From Blastocladiella emersonii ATCC 22665 (taxonomy: Eukaryota; Blastocladiomycota; Blastocladiomycetes; Blastocladiales; Blastocladiaceae): a stretch of 64,000 nucleotides of DNA. The stretch lies in assembly GCA_025594325.1 (NCBI GenBank), contig JANHCV010000007.1, forward strand, positions 186,001-250,000, in the 5' to 3' direction. This document shows positions 44,061 to 53,412 of this stretch, one piece after another; position 1 is the stretch's first letter, and each line of letters opens with the position of its first letter. A program made the position numbers and the translations under genes. A model generated the notes under the pieces. It was not told where the DNA came from, searched no databases, and saw nothing but the letters and a program-made list of their open reading frames with translations.

Positions 44061-45577
44061 CATAAACTAGCAACTTGAGGGAGAGCGCAGGGTCAACGAC
44101 GGGTCGGAGAGCGGCAAGTCAGACAGCCCTGCGATCCGCCCGGTGAGCAGAGTTACACCGAGTGTTGGACGGGCAGAAGGGCAACACAAGGCCGGCGCTC
44201 ACGTCGGGAACGGTCGAAGGGGCAAGCGGAACGACGCGGCACTCATGTGCACGTGGCGGGGTCGGATGACGTCATCTCGCGTCGGCGAAGGCGCGTAGCA
44301 CCGCCGTCCGCGTCGACCGACGAGAAGGCGACGACGGCGTAGTCTCGGGGCGATCAGCACACTCTCTTCACTTTCCGCAATGCATCGACACCCACAAGAC
44401 CGCCTCGAGCTCGCGCGATCGGCGTCGGACGCGCCGTCGCGACGTGGCCGAGGCCGGGCGGGCGGGCGCGTTCGCTGCCATCCGCGCGTCTGCTGCATGG
44501 TGTGCGAGTACTTTTGCGGGAGCGATTGCCGAAGTGAAGGAGAGGAGGGAGGGGGGCGAGCCCGATCAAGTCGGCGGCGAGGCGGCGGCCCGAAACGCGT
44601 GTGGGAGCGGCGGTGCTCTCCGTCATCATCAGCCGCTCATCACTCATCACTCGGCTCATCAGCATCGGTCTCGCTCGCCTCTCCCTCGCGCCCGACTGCA
44701 TCCGCTCCTGACCGAGTCCACGACCGACCACGTCTACCGCGCCGCGGCCCGCCACCGTGCTCGCCGGCGCCCGCCCATCGCCTTGCATCGAGTTCCTGCC
44801 CTCGTTCCTCCTCGAGATCCATCACCATCTGCGGCTGCCGCGAGCGCGCGCGCGCACGCCGCTGACGCGCGCCAAAGTGGTCGCTGCTCGCGGCCGCGGT
44901 GGCGTGACAGCAGCCGACCACGGCCGGTCTCCCACCGCCCTCCCCTCCACCTGCAGCGACTCGCACCGCTGCTCTCCTTCATCATCACCTTGATACACCC
45001 TCGGCCTCGGCCTCGCCCGCACGCGCCGCGCCGTGCCCCGCTGCTCGACCGACTCGCACCGCCCAACGCGTCCACCGCGCGCACCCGCCGCCCGCCTCGC
45101 TCACGATGCGGTCGCCCTCGCCCACCTGATCTCGCCGTGTCTCCGCCCGGGTGTCTCGCACCCGCCGCGACGCGTCGGGCACGTGTCGCTGCGGCCCGCT
45201 GCACGTCTCGCGTGTCTCCACCTCGGCCGCCGCGACGCATCGACGCGTCGCGAGACACGGGTCCACGGCGACGCGTCTCCAAAACAACAACGACGACGAC
45301 GACGGATGCGGCAGCCGCGCTCGAGCATCGCGACGCGTCGGTGCCCGCGTCCGGCGGGTGCTCGCGCTACCGGCCTGCTGCCCCGCCCGCCCGCGCCTAC
45401 AAGACCGCGCCGCGTCCCCGCCCTCCCCCTCCCTCTCGTTCCTCATGTCCTAACCGACAGTCTCGAGAAGAAGAAGAAGAAGAAGAAGATCCCCAAGAAG
45501 TAGTACCTGGTCCACCCCGATCCGGTCCACCGCCGCCGCAACCATGCAGCCCCTCGTCCTCGCCCATCTTCGGGGCG
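44061..45577. other. Upstream half of the right arm: 5' region of the arm gene
   Basis: About 1.5 kb with long open frames on both strands, which in DNA this GC-rich need not be coding. A CTAACCGACAG sequence at about 45,449-45,460 looks like a branch point plus acceptor. It is followed by an exon-like Lys-rich stretch (LEKKKKKKKIPK) that could splice through GTAGTA (45,500) to CAG (about 45,549) and join the proposed first exon in frame. The arm gene may therefore start upstream of 45,578. No protein family is recognised in this stretch. The mirror region is 17,244-18,760. Confidence 0.35.
45060..45340 (+). promoter_or_regulatory. ACGCGT cluster upstream of the right-arm gene
   Basis: ACGCGT occurs at 45,066, 45,170, 45,243, 45,271 and 45,333, most within GACGCGTC palindromes. 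A sixth lies in the first intron near 45,942. Such density over 281 bp is high even for GC-rich sequence. It resembles clustered MCB sites of MBF-controlled fungal promoters; the function is inferred. Confidence 0.35.
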
Positions 45578-48500
45578 ATGGTGTTCGCGCTGCTCGCCTT
45601 CCAGGCCATGTTCAGCGTGTCCACCGTCGCCGCCGTCGCCCCGCTCCTCGCCGTCGGCAACGCCACCCTCGCTGTCGCCGCCGCGGCCGCCAACGTGTCG
45701 GTCGCCGTGTCCGTCTCCCTGCCCGCCCTCTGCCTCCTCGTTCCCGCCCCGCTCGGCGCCGTCCCGGCGTGCATCCCCGCCCCGCCCAAGCCCATCGCGC
45801 CGGCGCCGGCCGTGTACAACTCGACCGACCTGGCCGTCATCGTCCCCGCTCCCGCCATGCGCCACACCAAGCCCGCCGCCGCCGCCGTCGTCGTCGACCC
45901 GTTCATCGACCGCTACGCGCCCTTTTTCGGTACGCCCCCTCGACGCGTCTCCCACCCCCACGAGCCGCGCCACCCCACTCACCGTGACCCGTCCCGACGC
46001 GCATGTAGTCATCGGCCCAATCCGCCCCCGCAAGCCCGAAAAGTCGCCGCGCGCCATGCTCGGCGTGTCCGAGGCCACGCTCCTGTGGTACCAGTACCGC
46101 GCGCGGTTCCCGCTCGGCCACAACTACGAGCTCACGTCGCCCAGCCAGCTCGAGTGGGCGACCATCAAGTGCAAGAGCGACTGGACGTGCTTCCGCCAGT
46201 CCGACACGACCCGGCCCGCGTACACGATCATCGACCTGCTGCGCCGCCGCCTCCCGCGGCCGACTCCGGCCCCGACGGCCACCACGGCCGACCTCGAGGC
46301 CACGTTTCCCGCGCCCGTCGCCCAGCCCATCACGACGCGCATCGCCGTCGACGGCGTGCCCGACCCCGTCCCGACCTCGCTCGTCGCCGCCACTATCCCC
46401 GAGCCCGCCGCCGTCGTCCTCAACGCCATCCCGATCGTCCTCGACGCCGGCTCGGGCGTGTGCCGCGCCCTGACCCCCGTCGAGCGCAAGGCGTACGCGC
46501 TGCTGTACGCGGCCGCCGACCCGGTCCGCCAGCACGTCCTCGGCAATACGTTCCGCCAGGTCAAGCTCAACATCAGCTTCCCGCGCCACGTCGCCTTCGC
46601 GTTCACGGGCGTCGTCACGCTCCTCCTGGCCACGTCGATTGTCTTCCGCTACTACCGCGTGTTCACCACCGCGTCGCGCCACGTGTATGCCGTCGAGGAG
46701 TCCATCGAGATCGAGATCGAGATCGAGGCCAAGGCCAAGGTCAAGAAGTCGGGTCGGACGGAAACGACGAGTCTGGGTCTCTTTTTGCGCTACATGCTCA
46801 CCATGTACGTTTTCTCCTCGCTGCCTGGCTCGCTCTCGGAACTCGATCACTGACCCCTCACCACGTTGTAGCGTCGCCGCTATCTGGGACCAGTACGGCC
46901 GGGCTCCGGCGGGGATGCTCGGCGGCGCGGCCACGTTCATGGCGCGCCGGGTCTCAGCGACGATTGTGTGCATGCTCAACAAGGCGCTCAACGTGCACAT
47001 GGAAAAGGGTAGCTTCACCCGCGCGACCAAAACCCAGGGGCATGCCCTCACCTCACTCGATCCTCGCACCACGATGACCTCGACTGACCTTCTCACTCCC
47101 CTCTGTAGTCTGCGCGGGCTACTCCAAGGCTCTGGCCACATGTACACGATCAAGGCTGGCACCGATAACGCGACCATCATCTACGGGTACGCTTCTATCC
47201 TTGCGTGAGGTCCGCGACTGGGGCACGACTGACATTTCATCTCGCTACCCCATAGTTCGCACCAGCTGCTCGTCCAAGTCGACGAGGAGAACGCGCACCA
47301 GCAGGGCTTCGGCCGTTCGCGGCGGGCCCGACGCGTGGTCCTCGAGTGGGCGGCCCGGATAGCGGGGTCGCTCGTCAAGTTCGTGGCGGCCGTCGTGCTC
47401 GGGCCCATGGCCGAGTGCGCGGCCGCCGCGGTCCGGGTGCTGGTCGCGGGCAACTCGCTTGCGGTCCAGATCATCACGCACCCGGTCCAGTCCATCATGT
47501 ACGCGGTCAAGCTGATCCAGGTCATCATTGAGGCCGCGCGCTTCTTTGCGCCGGCGATCGCCAAGTTCATCGCGTACCGCATGGCGGTCAAGACGTCGCC
47601 GTCGACGTTCTCGGAGCAGCGCGGCAAGGCCCACTCGGCCTCCGCCGGCGCCGCGGCCACCGACATCAAGACCATGGTCGTGTACTCGGGTCCCACTACT
47701 CGCAGCGGCAGCAACAGCAGTAGCAGCTCGTCGCCGTCGGCCGACGAGCAGCAGGTGGTCGGCAAGAAGGCACCGGCGCCTTCTCGCCGCGACAGCGCCA
47801 TGGAGCTCGAGCAGTACCACCAGCTCGCCGACGCGCCGCGCGAGTACCCGAGCGACACCACGACCACGACCACGACCACGATGGTCGTTCGCGCAGCACC
47901 TCTCGGCACCACGATGACGACGGGTCCCACCATCCCCGCCCCCGACGTCGTCGTCCCCGCCAAGCAGAAGGTCCTCCCCGTCCTGCTCGTCGTCACGATG
48001 CTGTTCACGCAGCAGCTGTACGAGGACGAGGAGGTCGAGCCCACCGAGGTCGTTGGCACGCAGCTGGCACTGGAACCCACCACCACCACCATCCCCGCCC
48101 CAGTCGCCGCCGCCGCTGTCCACGACCTCGCCGCCCAGGAGCTCGAGCTGCCGTCGCGCGCGGCCTGCACCGAGACGGCTCCCGCCGCCGTCTCGACTGC
48201 CACCGCCGCCGCCGCGACGTCGACCATCAACGTCATTGCCGACACGACCATGGCCGCGACCCAGGACCCGACCAAGATCGACGACTACCACTACCAGCAG
48301 CTGCAGTACCAGGAGGTCTCGTTCGAGGAGGAGCAGACCCAGCAGCTCGTCGTCGCCAAGAGCGACTCGACCCACGGCACCGAGAGGGAGGAGAAGGGGC
48401 AGGAGGCGCCCACGGTGCAGGTCAAGTCGATGGCCGTCGCGGTCGCCGCCATGGTCGCCGCCGCCGAGGTCAAGGAGCACGAGGAGATCCGGACCCAGGT

Positions 48501-48984
48501 CATCATCACGCTCATGCACAAGCTGCAGCGACTCAAGTTCCACGTCGCCGCCCTCAAGGCGCAGCAGAAGCAGCAGCAGCAGTTCCACGCCGTCGCCGCC
48601 ATTGAGGCGACGCATCGTCAGCAGCAGCAGAAGCAGGCCGTCCAGTACCACTCCGCGCCGCACGGGTTCGTGTACACGGACGCGCAGGTCGACGGCGCCG
48701 TGGACCAGTGGGAGGCCGAGGCCGAGGCCGACGACCATGACGACGACGTGTCGGAGGCCGGCAGCACGGGCTCGGTCGAGACGGTCATCTCGCCACCGCA
48801 GAACATCCGGCTCGGGCGCTACGTGCCCGCGCACCAGCAGGACCTGGCCGCGTACGCCCGGACCAAGCACGACCAGGGCATGCAGTGCGACGACACGGTC
48901 AAGGGCGCCGTCATGGTCATCTTCAACTACTGCGTCGACACCACCATCGACTACCTGTGGTACGAGATCTGCGGCGGCCAGTAG
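45578..48984 (+). CDS. Unrecognised multi-exon membrane protein, right-arm copy
   Basis: Exons 45578-45929, 46009-46804, 46872-47008, 47129-47186 and 47256-48984 give 1,024 codons with the stop. The start at 45,578 opens directly into a hydrophobic region (MVFALLAFQAMFSVSTVAAV). Exon 2 carries a Cys-containing probable extracytoplasmic domain (KCKSDWTCF, SGVCRALTPVERKAY), then a membrane segment VAFAFTGVVTLLLATSIVF and a charged IEIEIEIEAKAKVKK stretch. Exon 5 begins with hydrophobic helices (VRVLVAGNSLAVQIITHPVQ). It then becomes low complexity, with a short VLPVLLVVTMLF segment, Gln runs and an acidic tail ending CVDTTIDYLWYEICGGQ. Using the first TGTAG (47,108) as the exon 4 acceptor breaks the frame; CCAAG at 47,128 keeps it. 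I recognise no family. Confidence 0.52.
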
Positions 48985-49734
48985 GCGGCGCCGGTGCCGC
49001 CACACCCGACCCGACCCGATCCACCTCGTACCCGGCCCGACCAGCCCTCGACTCGACCATGACCTGCGCCTGCACCTGCACCCTCCACCACGACCGACAG
49101 CAACCGGCCCCTGTACGGACCAGCAACGGACCTCTGACGTGTTCGCGCACCCACCCTTCGCTACTCTACCCACCCCTCCCCTCGCTCCACCAACCTGTTC
49201 CTCCACTCCTACCCTTGTCGCTTCCGCACTCCTGTCGCCGGTGCTCTCGCGCCGCGCTCGCTCCGATTGCTTGCTAGATTGACCTGTCGGCTGCCTTTTG
49301 CGGTGCCATCTTCTTCGTACCCGGGGATTCACGTGCGCGTGCGTGTTTCCTGCAACGGGAGGAGAAGCGGTCATGGTGAGTATGACGGGCGGGTGTGGAT
49401 CGTGTGTATTCGGGGGCAGGCACGTCACGTCCACAGCTGGTCTCGCACGGCAACGCTCGGGCACTCGTCCACTCTCGCGCGTGCGGTCGGTCGGTCGGTC
49501 CGTCGCCCAGCTCACGGAACCGCGCTCCTCCTCCTCGTCGTCGTCGTCATCACCATCCTCCTCGGGTCGCCCCACGGTGTCGCGGCGGGCGGCACCGGCG
49601 ACCCTGGTGGCTGACGGCGGCGAGAGCGCGGTCCACGGCGACCGGTCCATGGTCGGTGCGGTGTCGAGCGCGTGTGTGTCCCTCTCCCTCCCTTTGTTTT
49701 GCTCGTCGTAGAATAGATGGCCGCGGTTCTTGTG
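48985..49734. other. 3' part of the right arm without a gene
   Basis: 750 bp downstream of the arm gene carry Cys/Pro/Thr-rich chance frames and CG-rich sequence. I see no gene. The mirror is 13,087-13,836. Confidence 0.35.
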
Positions 49735-49971
49735 CCACTTGCTGTCGTGTCCTCTGAGGTTGTTGATCTTCTCAAGGTTTTTGTTGTCCTGCGGGCCCTC
49801 GTCCACCCTTCGTGTCTAGTAGATGTCGGGCTTCTTCTTCACCTGCTCTGTCACTAGTTTTGGTAACCCCGCGGGTTCATGAACTTCGTGCATCTGCGCT
49901 GAACCAGCGGAGACGCGTCGAGCATACAGCTTTCCTTGCGCGTCAATGAGCGCGAACACGGTCGACCACCA
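49735..49971 (-). pseudogene. C-terminal coding remnant outside the right arm
   Basis: The minus strand between 49,971 and the TAG at 49,816-49,818 encodes about 51 residues that look like genuine protein: TVFALIDAQGKLYARRVSAG, then AQMHEVHEPAGLPKL and VTEQVKKKPDIY. A TGA precedes it in frame and no start or donor exon was found. After the stop, sequence reading as ADEGPQDNKN-like codons leads into the arm, and is diverged but homologous to the left outer flank. The family is not recognised; VFALIDAQGKLYAR resembles a beta-propeller or lectin-like repeat only loosely. Confidence 0.4.
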
Positions 49972-50058
49972 TCAGCGACGCGATCAAGGACCGTATCCCT
50001 GAATCAAGAACTCGGTGGCAATGGAAGTAACACGTAGCAAAATCAGAAGTTCATTCAT

Positions 50059-52836
50059 TCAGCTCGCGCCAGTAAGCGCTGTGAGTGACCGAGTCCAGTT
50101 CGAGATACTATCCGCGAGAATCCGCTTGATGGGGAGCAGCCAGTCCCGCTTTGGCTTCGTCCTGGCGCAGAACCAGAATGAGGTCCAGCGACCTTCGGCG
50201 ATGCTGCGCACGAACTCGGGGAACGTGTCGGGCGTGCCGAACCCGATCACCTCGTCCGCGACGTGCCACCCGTCGCAGTGCGCGTCCACGCGGCGAAGCA
50301 GCGACTTGAACGCCCAGTCGGGAAGCCGCGGCGCGGCCGCCGCACGCGCAATCTTCGCAGTGACCGCATCAAGTCCGCCGCACAACGCGTCCAGCGAAGC
50401 CTTGAGGTCGGCGCCGCGATGGTATTTGCAAAGATAGCACTCGCGCTCGAAGGGCGCGTACTGAGAGTCCATGAGCAGCGTGTACTCGAGCACGATGATG
50501 GACCCGAACTTGATGTTTTGCTTGCGCCAGGATCGCGCCGTGTCGATCGAGCGGGCTGACGAGGCACTCTTTTCCTCGTACACGCCCGTCAGGTTGTTGA
50601 AGAGTAGCTTGTGGCACGTGCAGTCGGCCATGACTTGCTCGTCAAGAACGGCTTCAAGAAGCGTCGCCGGTGTGTCGTTCCAGTCGACCCAGATCGCGCG
50701 AGCGTAGTGCAGACCAAGCGGGTAAGCGTACACCTTGGTAAAGAGGAGCAACCGCGACGCGACGCTGACAGCCGGCTTCCGTGCGACAGCACCAGTAGGA
50801 GCCGCAAGCGAGTCGGCGAGATGATCAGGCAGCATCATGCAAAGCACATGAAGCGTCATCGGCTCGGTCGAGGTAGGAGCGCGGGTGCCGCGGCGAGAAG
50901 GCTTAGCGACGACTGAACTCCCAGTTGGCGCCGCACAGAGCTTGCGCAGCGTAATCGTGGGATCAGTAATCAAGCTGCTTGGCGAAACCTGCCAAATCTT
51001 AGTCTTGCCGCTGCTGGTGCTGCGCACGACCCAGAACGACAATTTCGCGATGATGTGGGCGTGGCGCACTGATTCGATGTACGAGCGCGCGTCGGCCCAC
51101 GGCGTGTCGGCCGCCATGCGGAAATGCGTGAGTCCGGGATGCATTGTCGCGTTGTCAAAGTCCCACAAACCGGGTCCGCAGTAATACCGCGAGATCGCGT
51201 GTTCCCAGTGGACATGGACGTGAACCGTGGGCACGCCGCGGCCGACCATTGGAGCGGGAATGAGTGCTGGGCTGATAGGAATCAAGTCTCGAGTGGGGTC
51301 GACAGGAGGCGAAATCGCGGGAAGTGCACGGTTGAAAGCTTCGATAATCAAGTCCGCATCTCGGTTGACTTCGGGTGACGGTGTTTGGAGGCCTCTTGCA
51401 ACGATCCCGGCCGCCATTTGTCTCGCCAGTGGTGTGAACACCGCGCTCAGGGAATCAAAGTCGAAGTCGACGGGGTCAGTGGAAAACTCGGGCGTAGCGG
51501 GTGCGCAAGTCGGGAGCGTGATCGTACATGTTGCTGCAGAAATACAGGTGGAATCCTCCGTCTCTTTGGAGTCGCCGGGCTGGTCGAGAGCGATCGGTGC
51601 CGGCGAGTCAGCATGAGCACCCTCCGCCGGTCCGGCCTCAAAATCAGGCTCGTTTTCTGCGGAAGATGCAGAGCGCACGCTGGCGGCGTCGGGAAGGTTG
51701 CCGCTGGATCCAACGCTGAGCTGTGAATCAAGGTCGACAAGTGACTCAGGCTCGTCAGGATTGTCCTCTGGCGACATGTGATCAGCGGCCGCAAACTCGC
51801 CTAAACTCGGTAGCGACTCCGATTTGGGCTGAAGAACTGGTGAGCCAACGCTGCCCGAAAATTCGGCGAGGTCGTCTTCGACATTTGCGTCGGATTCTGC
51901 GTCACATGGTGACACCGGTGGCGAGCTGTGCGTACTGGAAGCTGACGAGAACCGATCGTCATGCGAAAGCGGGGAAGCAGGAGCGTCAAGTTCACCGGGA
52001 TCCATGTCAGAATTAAATGCCGATTCAGCGAGTTCCACGGACGGCAAGGCGAGGTCAGTCATGGTCGGATCAAGCAGAGTCGGTTCGAGATCGGAGACGG
52101 GATGCTGTTGGGGATCCACGGCGACGAAGGCAGCGGAGTTTTCGGGATTAAGCGATGTGTGACGAGCAAAGGCGGAATTGGACACGACGCTGTAAGCTTC
52201 TTCCGACAGGTTGCTGGCGAGGTCATTGGATTTCTGAAGCGAAGGCTGAAGGGTTGGATTGACAAAATCCCGAGATGACACTTTCTCCAAAGCAGTCGTG
52301 TCGGGAGCGCCGGCAAGGATCGCAGGGCGGAACGCAGCCGCCCAAACGTTTTCTACGGTTGCGTGAAGCATGTAGCTGTGCGCGATAAGTCGAAGTTGAC
52401 GCGCGTAGCTTGGCTCGATATGATGCATCGCGGCCAAGTGCCAGAGCCGATGAGGAACGCGAAGCGCGGAAAGGTCGATTTCAACGATTTGGATCCAAGT
52501 CTCGGGGTATTCCGAGGCACCAAGAACGGGAAGCACGAGTTTGCGAGCTTCACGAAGCGCAGCGAGCTCGCCCGGAAGAGCGTCTGCGAGTGGGGGTGCG
52601 TAGTGAAGCGGTGCCGCAGCGTAAGGCTGTTGCTGCTGTTGCTGCTCTTGGTGCAAGTAACCTTGTGCAAAGTGTGGACCAGGGAATCCTGGGGGCGCGG
52701 GCATCGAGTCGAGGCCAAACGGTGGGTCGGCCGCCCCGAAGAAGCCCGGCGGCGGCGCCATCGGGGTACATTGCGAGGCTATCCCGGCCCATGACGCCCC
52801 GTCGTATTGCATGGGGTTCCATCCATGAGCTGACAT
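50059..52836 (-). CDS. Protein with two USP7-like ubiquitin-like segments but no protease domain
   Basis: A single exon of 925 codons starting at the ATG at 52,836 (MSAHGWNPMQYDG). The N-terminus is Pro/Gln-rich, and residues about 230-500 are acidic, Ser/Pro-rich and probably disordered. Residues about 530-615 (VHVHVHWEHAISRYYCGPGL, then FRMAADTPWADARSYIES and LSFWVV) resemble the first ubiquitin-like domain of the USP7/Ubp15 C-terminal region. Residues about 690-785 (LLLFTKVYAY, TPATLLEAVLDEQ, LTGVYEEK, FGSIIVLEY) resemble the next one, where the family has lFvKyyd...lEEikp...GDIIvfQ. No MATH domain and no Cys/His boxes of a ubiquitin protease were found. A ubiquitin-pathway scaffold role is inferred and uncertain. 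Confidence 0.5.
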   Translation of the reverse strand: MSAHGWNPMQYDGASWAGIASQCTPMAPPPGFFGAADPPFGLDSMPAPPGFPGPHFAQGYLHQEQQQQQQPYAAAPLHYAPPLADALPGELAALREARKLVLPVLGASEYPETWIQIVEIDLSALRVPHRLWHLAAMHHIEPSYARQLRLIAHSYMLHATVENVWAAAFRPAILAGAPDTTALEKVSSRDFVNPTLQPSLQKSNDLASNLSEEAYSVVSNSAFARHTSLNPENSAAFVAVDPQQHPVSDLEPTLLDPTMTDLALPSVELAESAFNSDMDPGELDAPASPLSHDDRFSSASSTHSSPPVSPCDAESDANVEDDLAEFSGSVGSPVLQPKSESLPSLGEFAAADHMSPEDNPDEPESLVDLDSQLSVGSSGNLPDAASVRSASSAENEPDFEAGPAEGAHADSPAPIALDQPGDSKETEDSTCISAATCTITLPTCAPATPEFSTDPVDFDFDSLSAVFTPLARQMAAGIVARGLQTPSPEVNRDADLIIEAFNRALPAISPPVDPTRDLIPISPALIPAPMVGRGVPTVHVHVHWEHAISRYYCGPGLWDFDNATMHPGLTHFRMAADTPWADARSYIESVRHAHIIAKLSFWVVRSTSSGKTKIWQVSPSSLITDPTITLRKLCAAPTGSSVVAKPSRRGTRAPTSTEPMTLHVLCMMLPDHLADSLAAPTGAVARKPAVSVASRLLLFTKVYAYPLGLHYARAIWVDWNDTPATLLEAVLDEQVMADCTCHKLLFNNLTGVYEEKSASSARSIDTARSWRKQNIKFGSIIVLEYTLLMDSQYAPFERECYLCKYHRGADLKASLDALCGGLDAVTAKIARAAAAPRLPDWAFKSLLRRVDAHCDGWHVADEVIGFGTPDTFPEFVRSIAEGRWTSFWFCARTKPKRDWLLPIKRILADSISNWTRSLTALTGAS

Positions 52837-53000
52837 TGTGCAGGTAGATCCGCGTACAAAGGCGGCAGAGGCGCTCTGCTTGCGCCGCGGGGCCAGCCGC
52901 GGGGCCAGCCGCGGGCGGCGATCCGCCAAACTCGCATCATGTGACTTCACGCCATTCCCCGTCGCGTCTCGCACGCGTCGCGCCGCGCGGGGCCACAAAC
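52837..53000. other. 5' region of the USP7-like gene with a short tandem repeat
   Basis: Near 52,885-52,915 the 12-mer GCGGGGCCAGCC occurs twice in tandem, followed by a partial third unit. It lies 50-80 nt upstream of the start at 52,836, probably in the 5' leader or core promoter. Confidence 0.4.
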
Positions 53001-53126
53001 GAGCTCCGGGCAAAGATTGCGCAGCACGAGCCAGTCGCACTGGGGACCGCGTGTCTGCATTCGATGGGCGTTGCGCACGGCGATCTCAAGGCCGACAACG
53101 TCCTCATTGATTCCTACCAGCCGTGA
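53001..53126 (+). pseudogene. Protein kinase catalytic-loop fragment
   Basis: About 41 codons encode ACLHSMGVAHGDLKADNVLI followed by D. This matches the HRDLKxxN catalytic loop of protein kinases, with HGD as in many TKL or tyrosine-kinase-like members. The reading stops at TGA after DSYQP, before the DFG motif. No N-lobe or activation segment is present on either side. It is a relic of about one exon, located head-to-head with the USP7-like gene. Confidence 0.6.
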
Positions 53127-53412
53127 TTGGATCACCAGCTTCCGCCGCTCGCGCACCTTTACCAACATGGAACAGCCGAACGCTTGCAAATCCGTCGACG
53201 CGCGGATAACATTCAACGTGATCGAAGCTGGCGCGCAGCTGATTTCGGACGTGGTCATTACGGCCCTGCCCGTGGACGCGGCGCCTGATGGTTCGAAGGA
53301 ATCGCTCGCCGTGTTAGCTGGCGCGCTGCAATTGACCCTTGTCATCGCAAGGGATTCAGGGCCGCAATAAAAAGCAACCAAAACAAACAAAACTTGATGC
53401 TAATATATGAAT
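53127..53412. other. Intergenic region downstream of copy E
   Basis: About 290 bp. One plus-strand frame (53,169-53,370) translates to a globular-looking stretch (DARITFNVIEAGAQLISDVV) without a recognised family or intact gene. The right end (53,368-53,412) is AT-rich and probably holds the poly(A) region of copy E. Confidence 0.3.

Larger units (their letters stand above)
44061..49734 (+). repeat. Right arm of the 5,674-bp inverted duplication
   Basis: This arm is the reverse complement of 13,087-18,760 (pair sum 62,821). Outer and inner ends are sharp. The arm carries a complete copy of the unrecognised membrane protein gene with its upstream ACGCGT cluster and 750 bp of 3' sequence. Confidence 0.9.

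Noticed and set aside
44444-47077. 877-codon continuous frame in the right arm (mirror 15,744-18,377) as one protein
   Set aside because: It reads through clear GT-AG introns (45,930-46,008 and others) and its Arg/Pro-rich parts have no protein-like character. Only parts overlap the likely exons.
13087-49734. Composite transposon with 5.7-kb terminal inverted repeats
   Set aside because: No transposase or recombinase, no target-site duplication and no short terminal motif was seen. The spacer contains housekeeping genes, and the diverged flanking homology fits an old segmental duplication.
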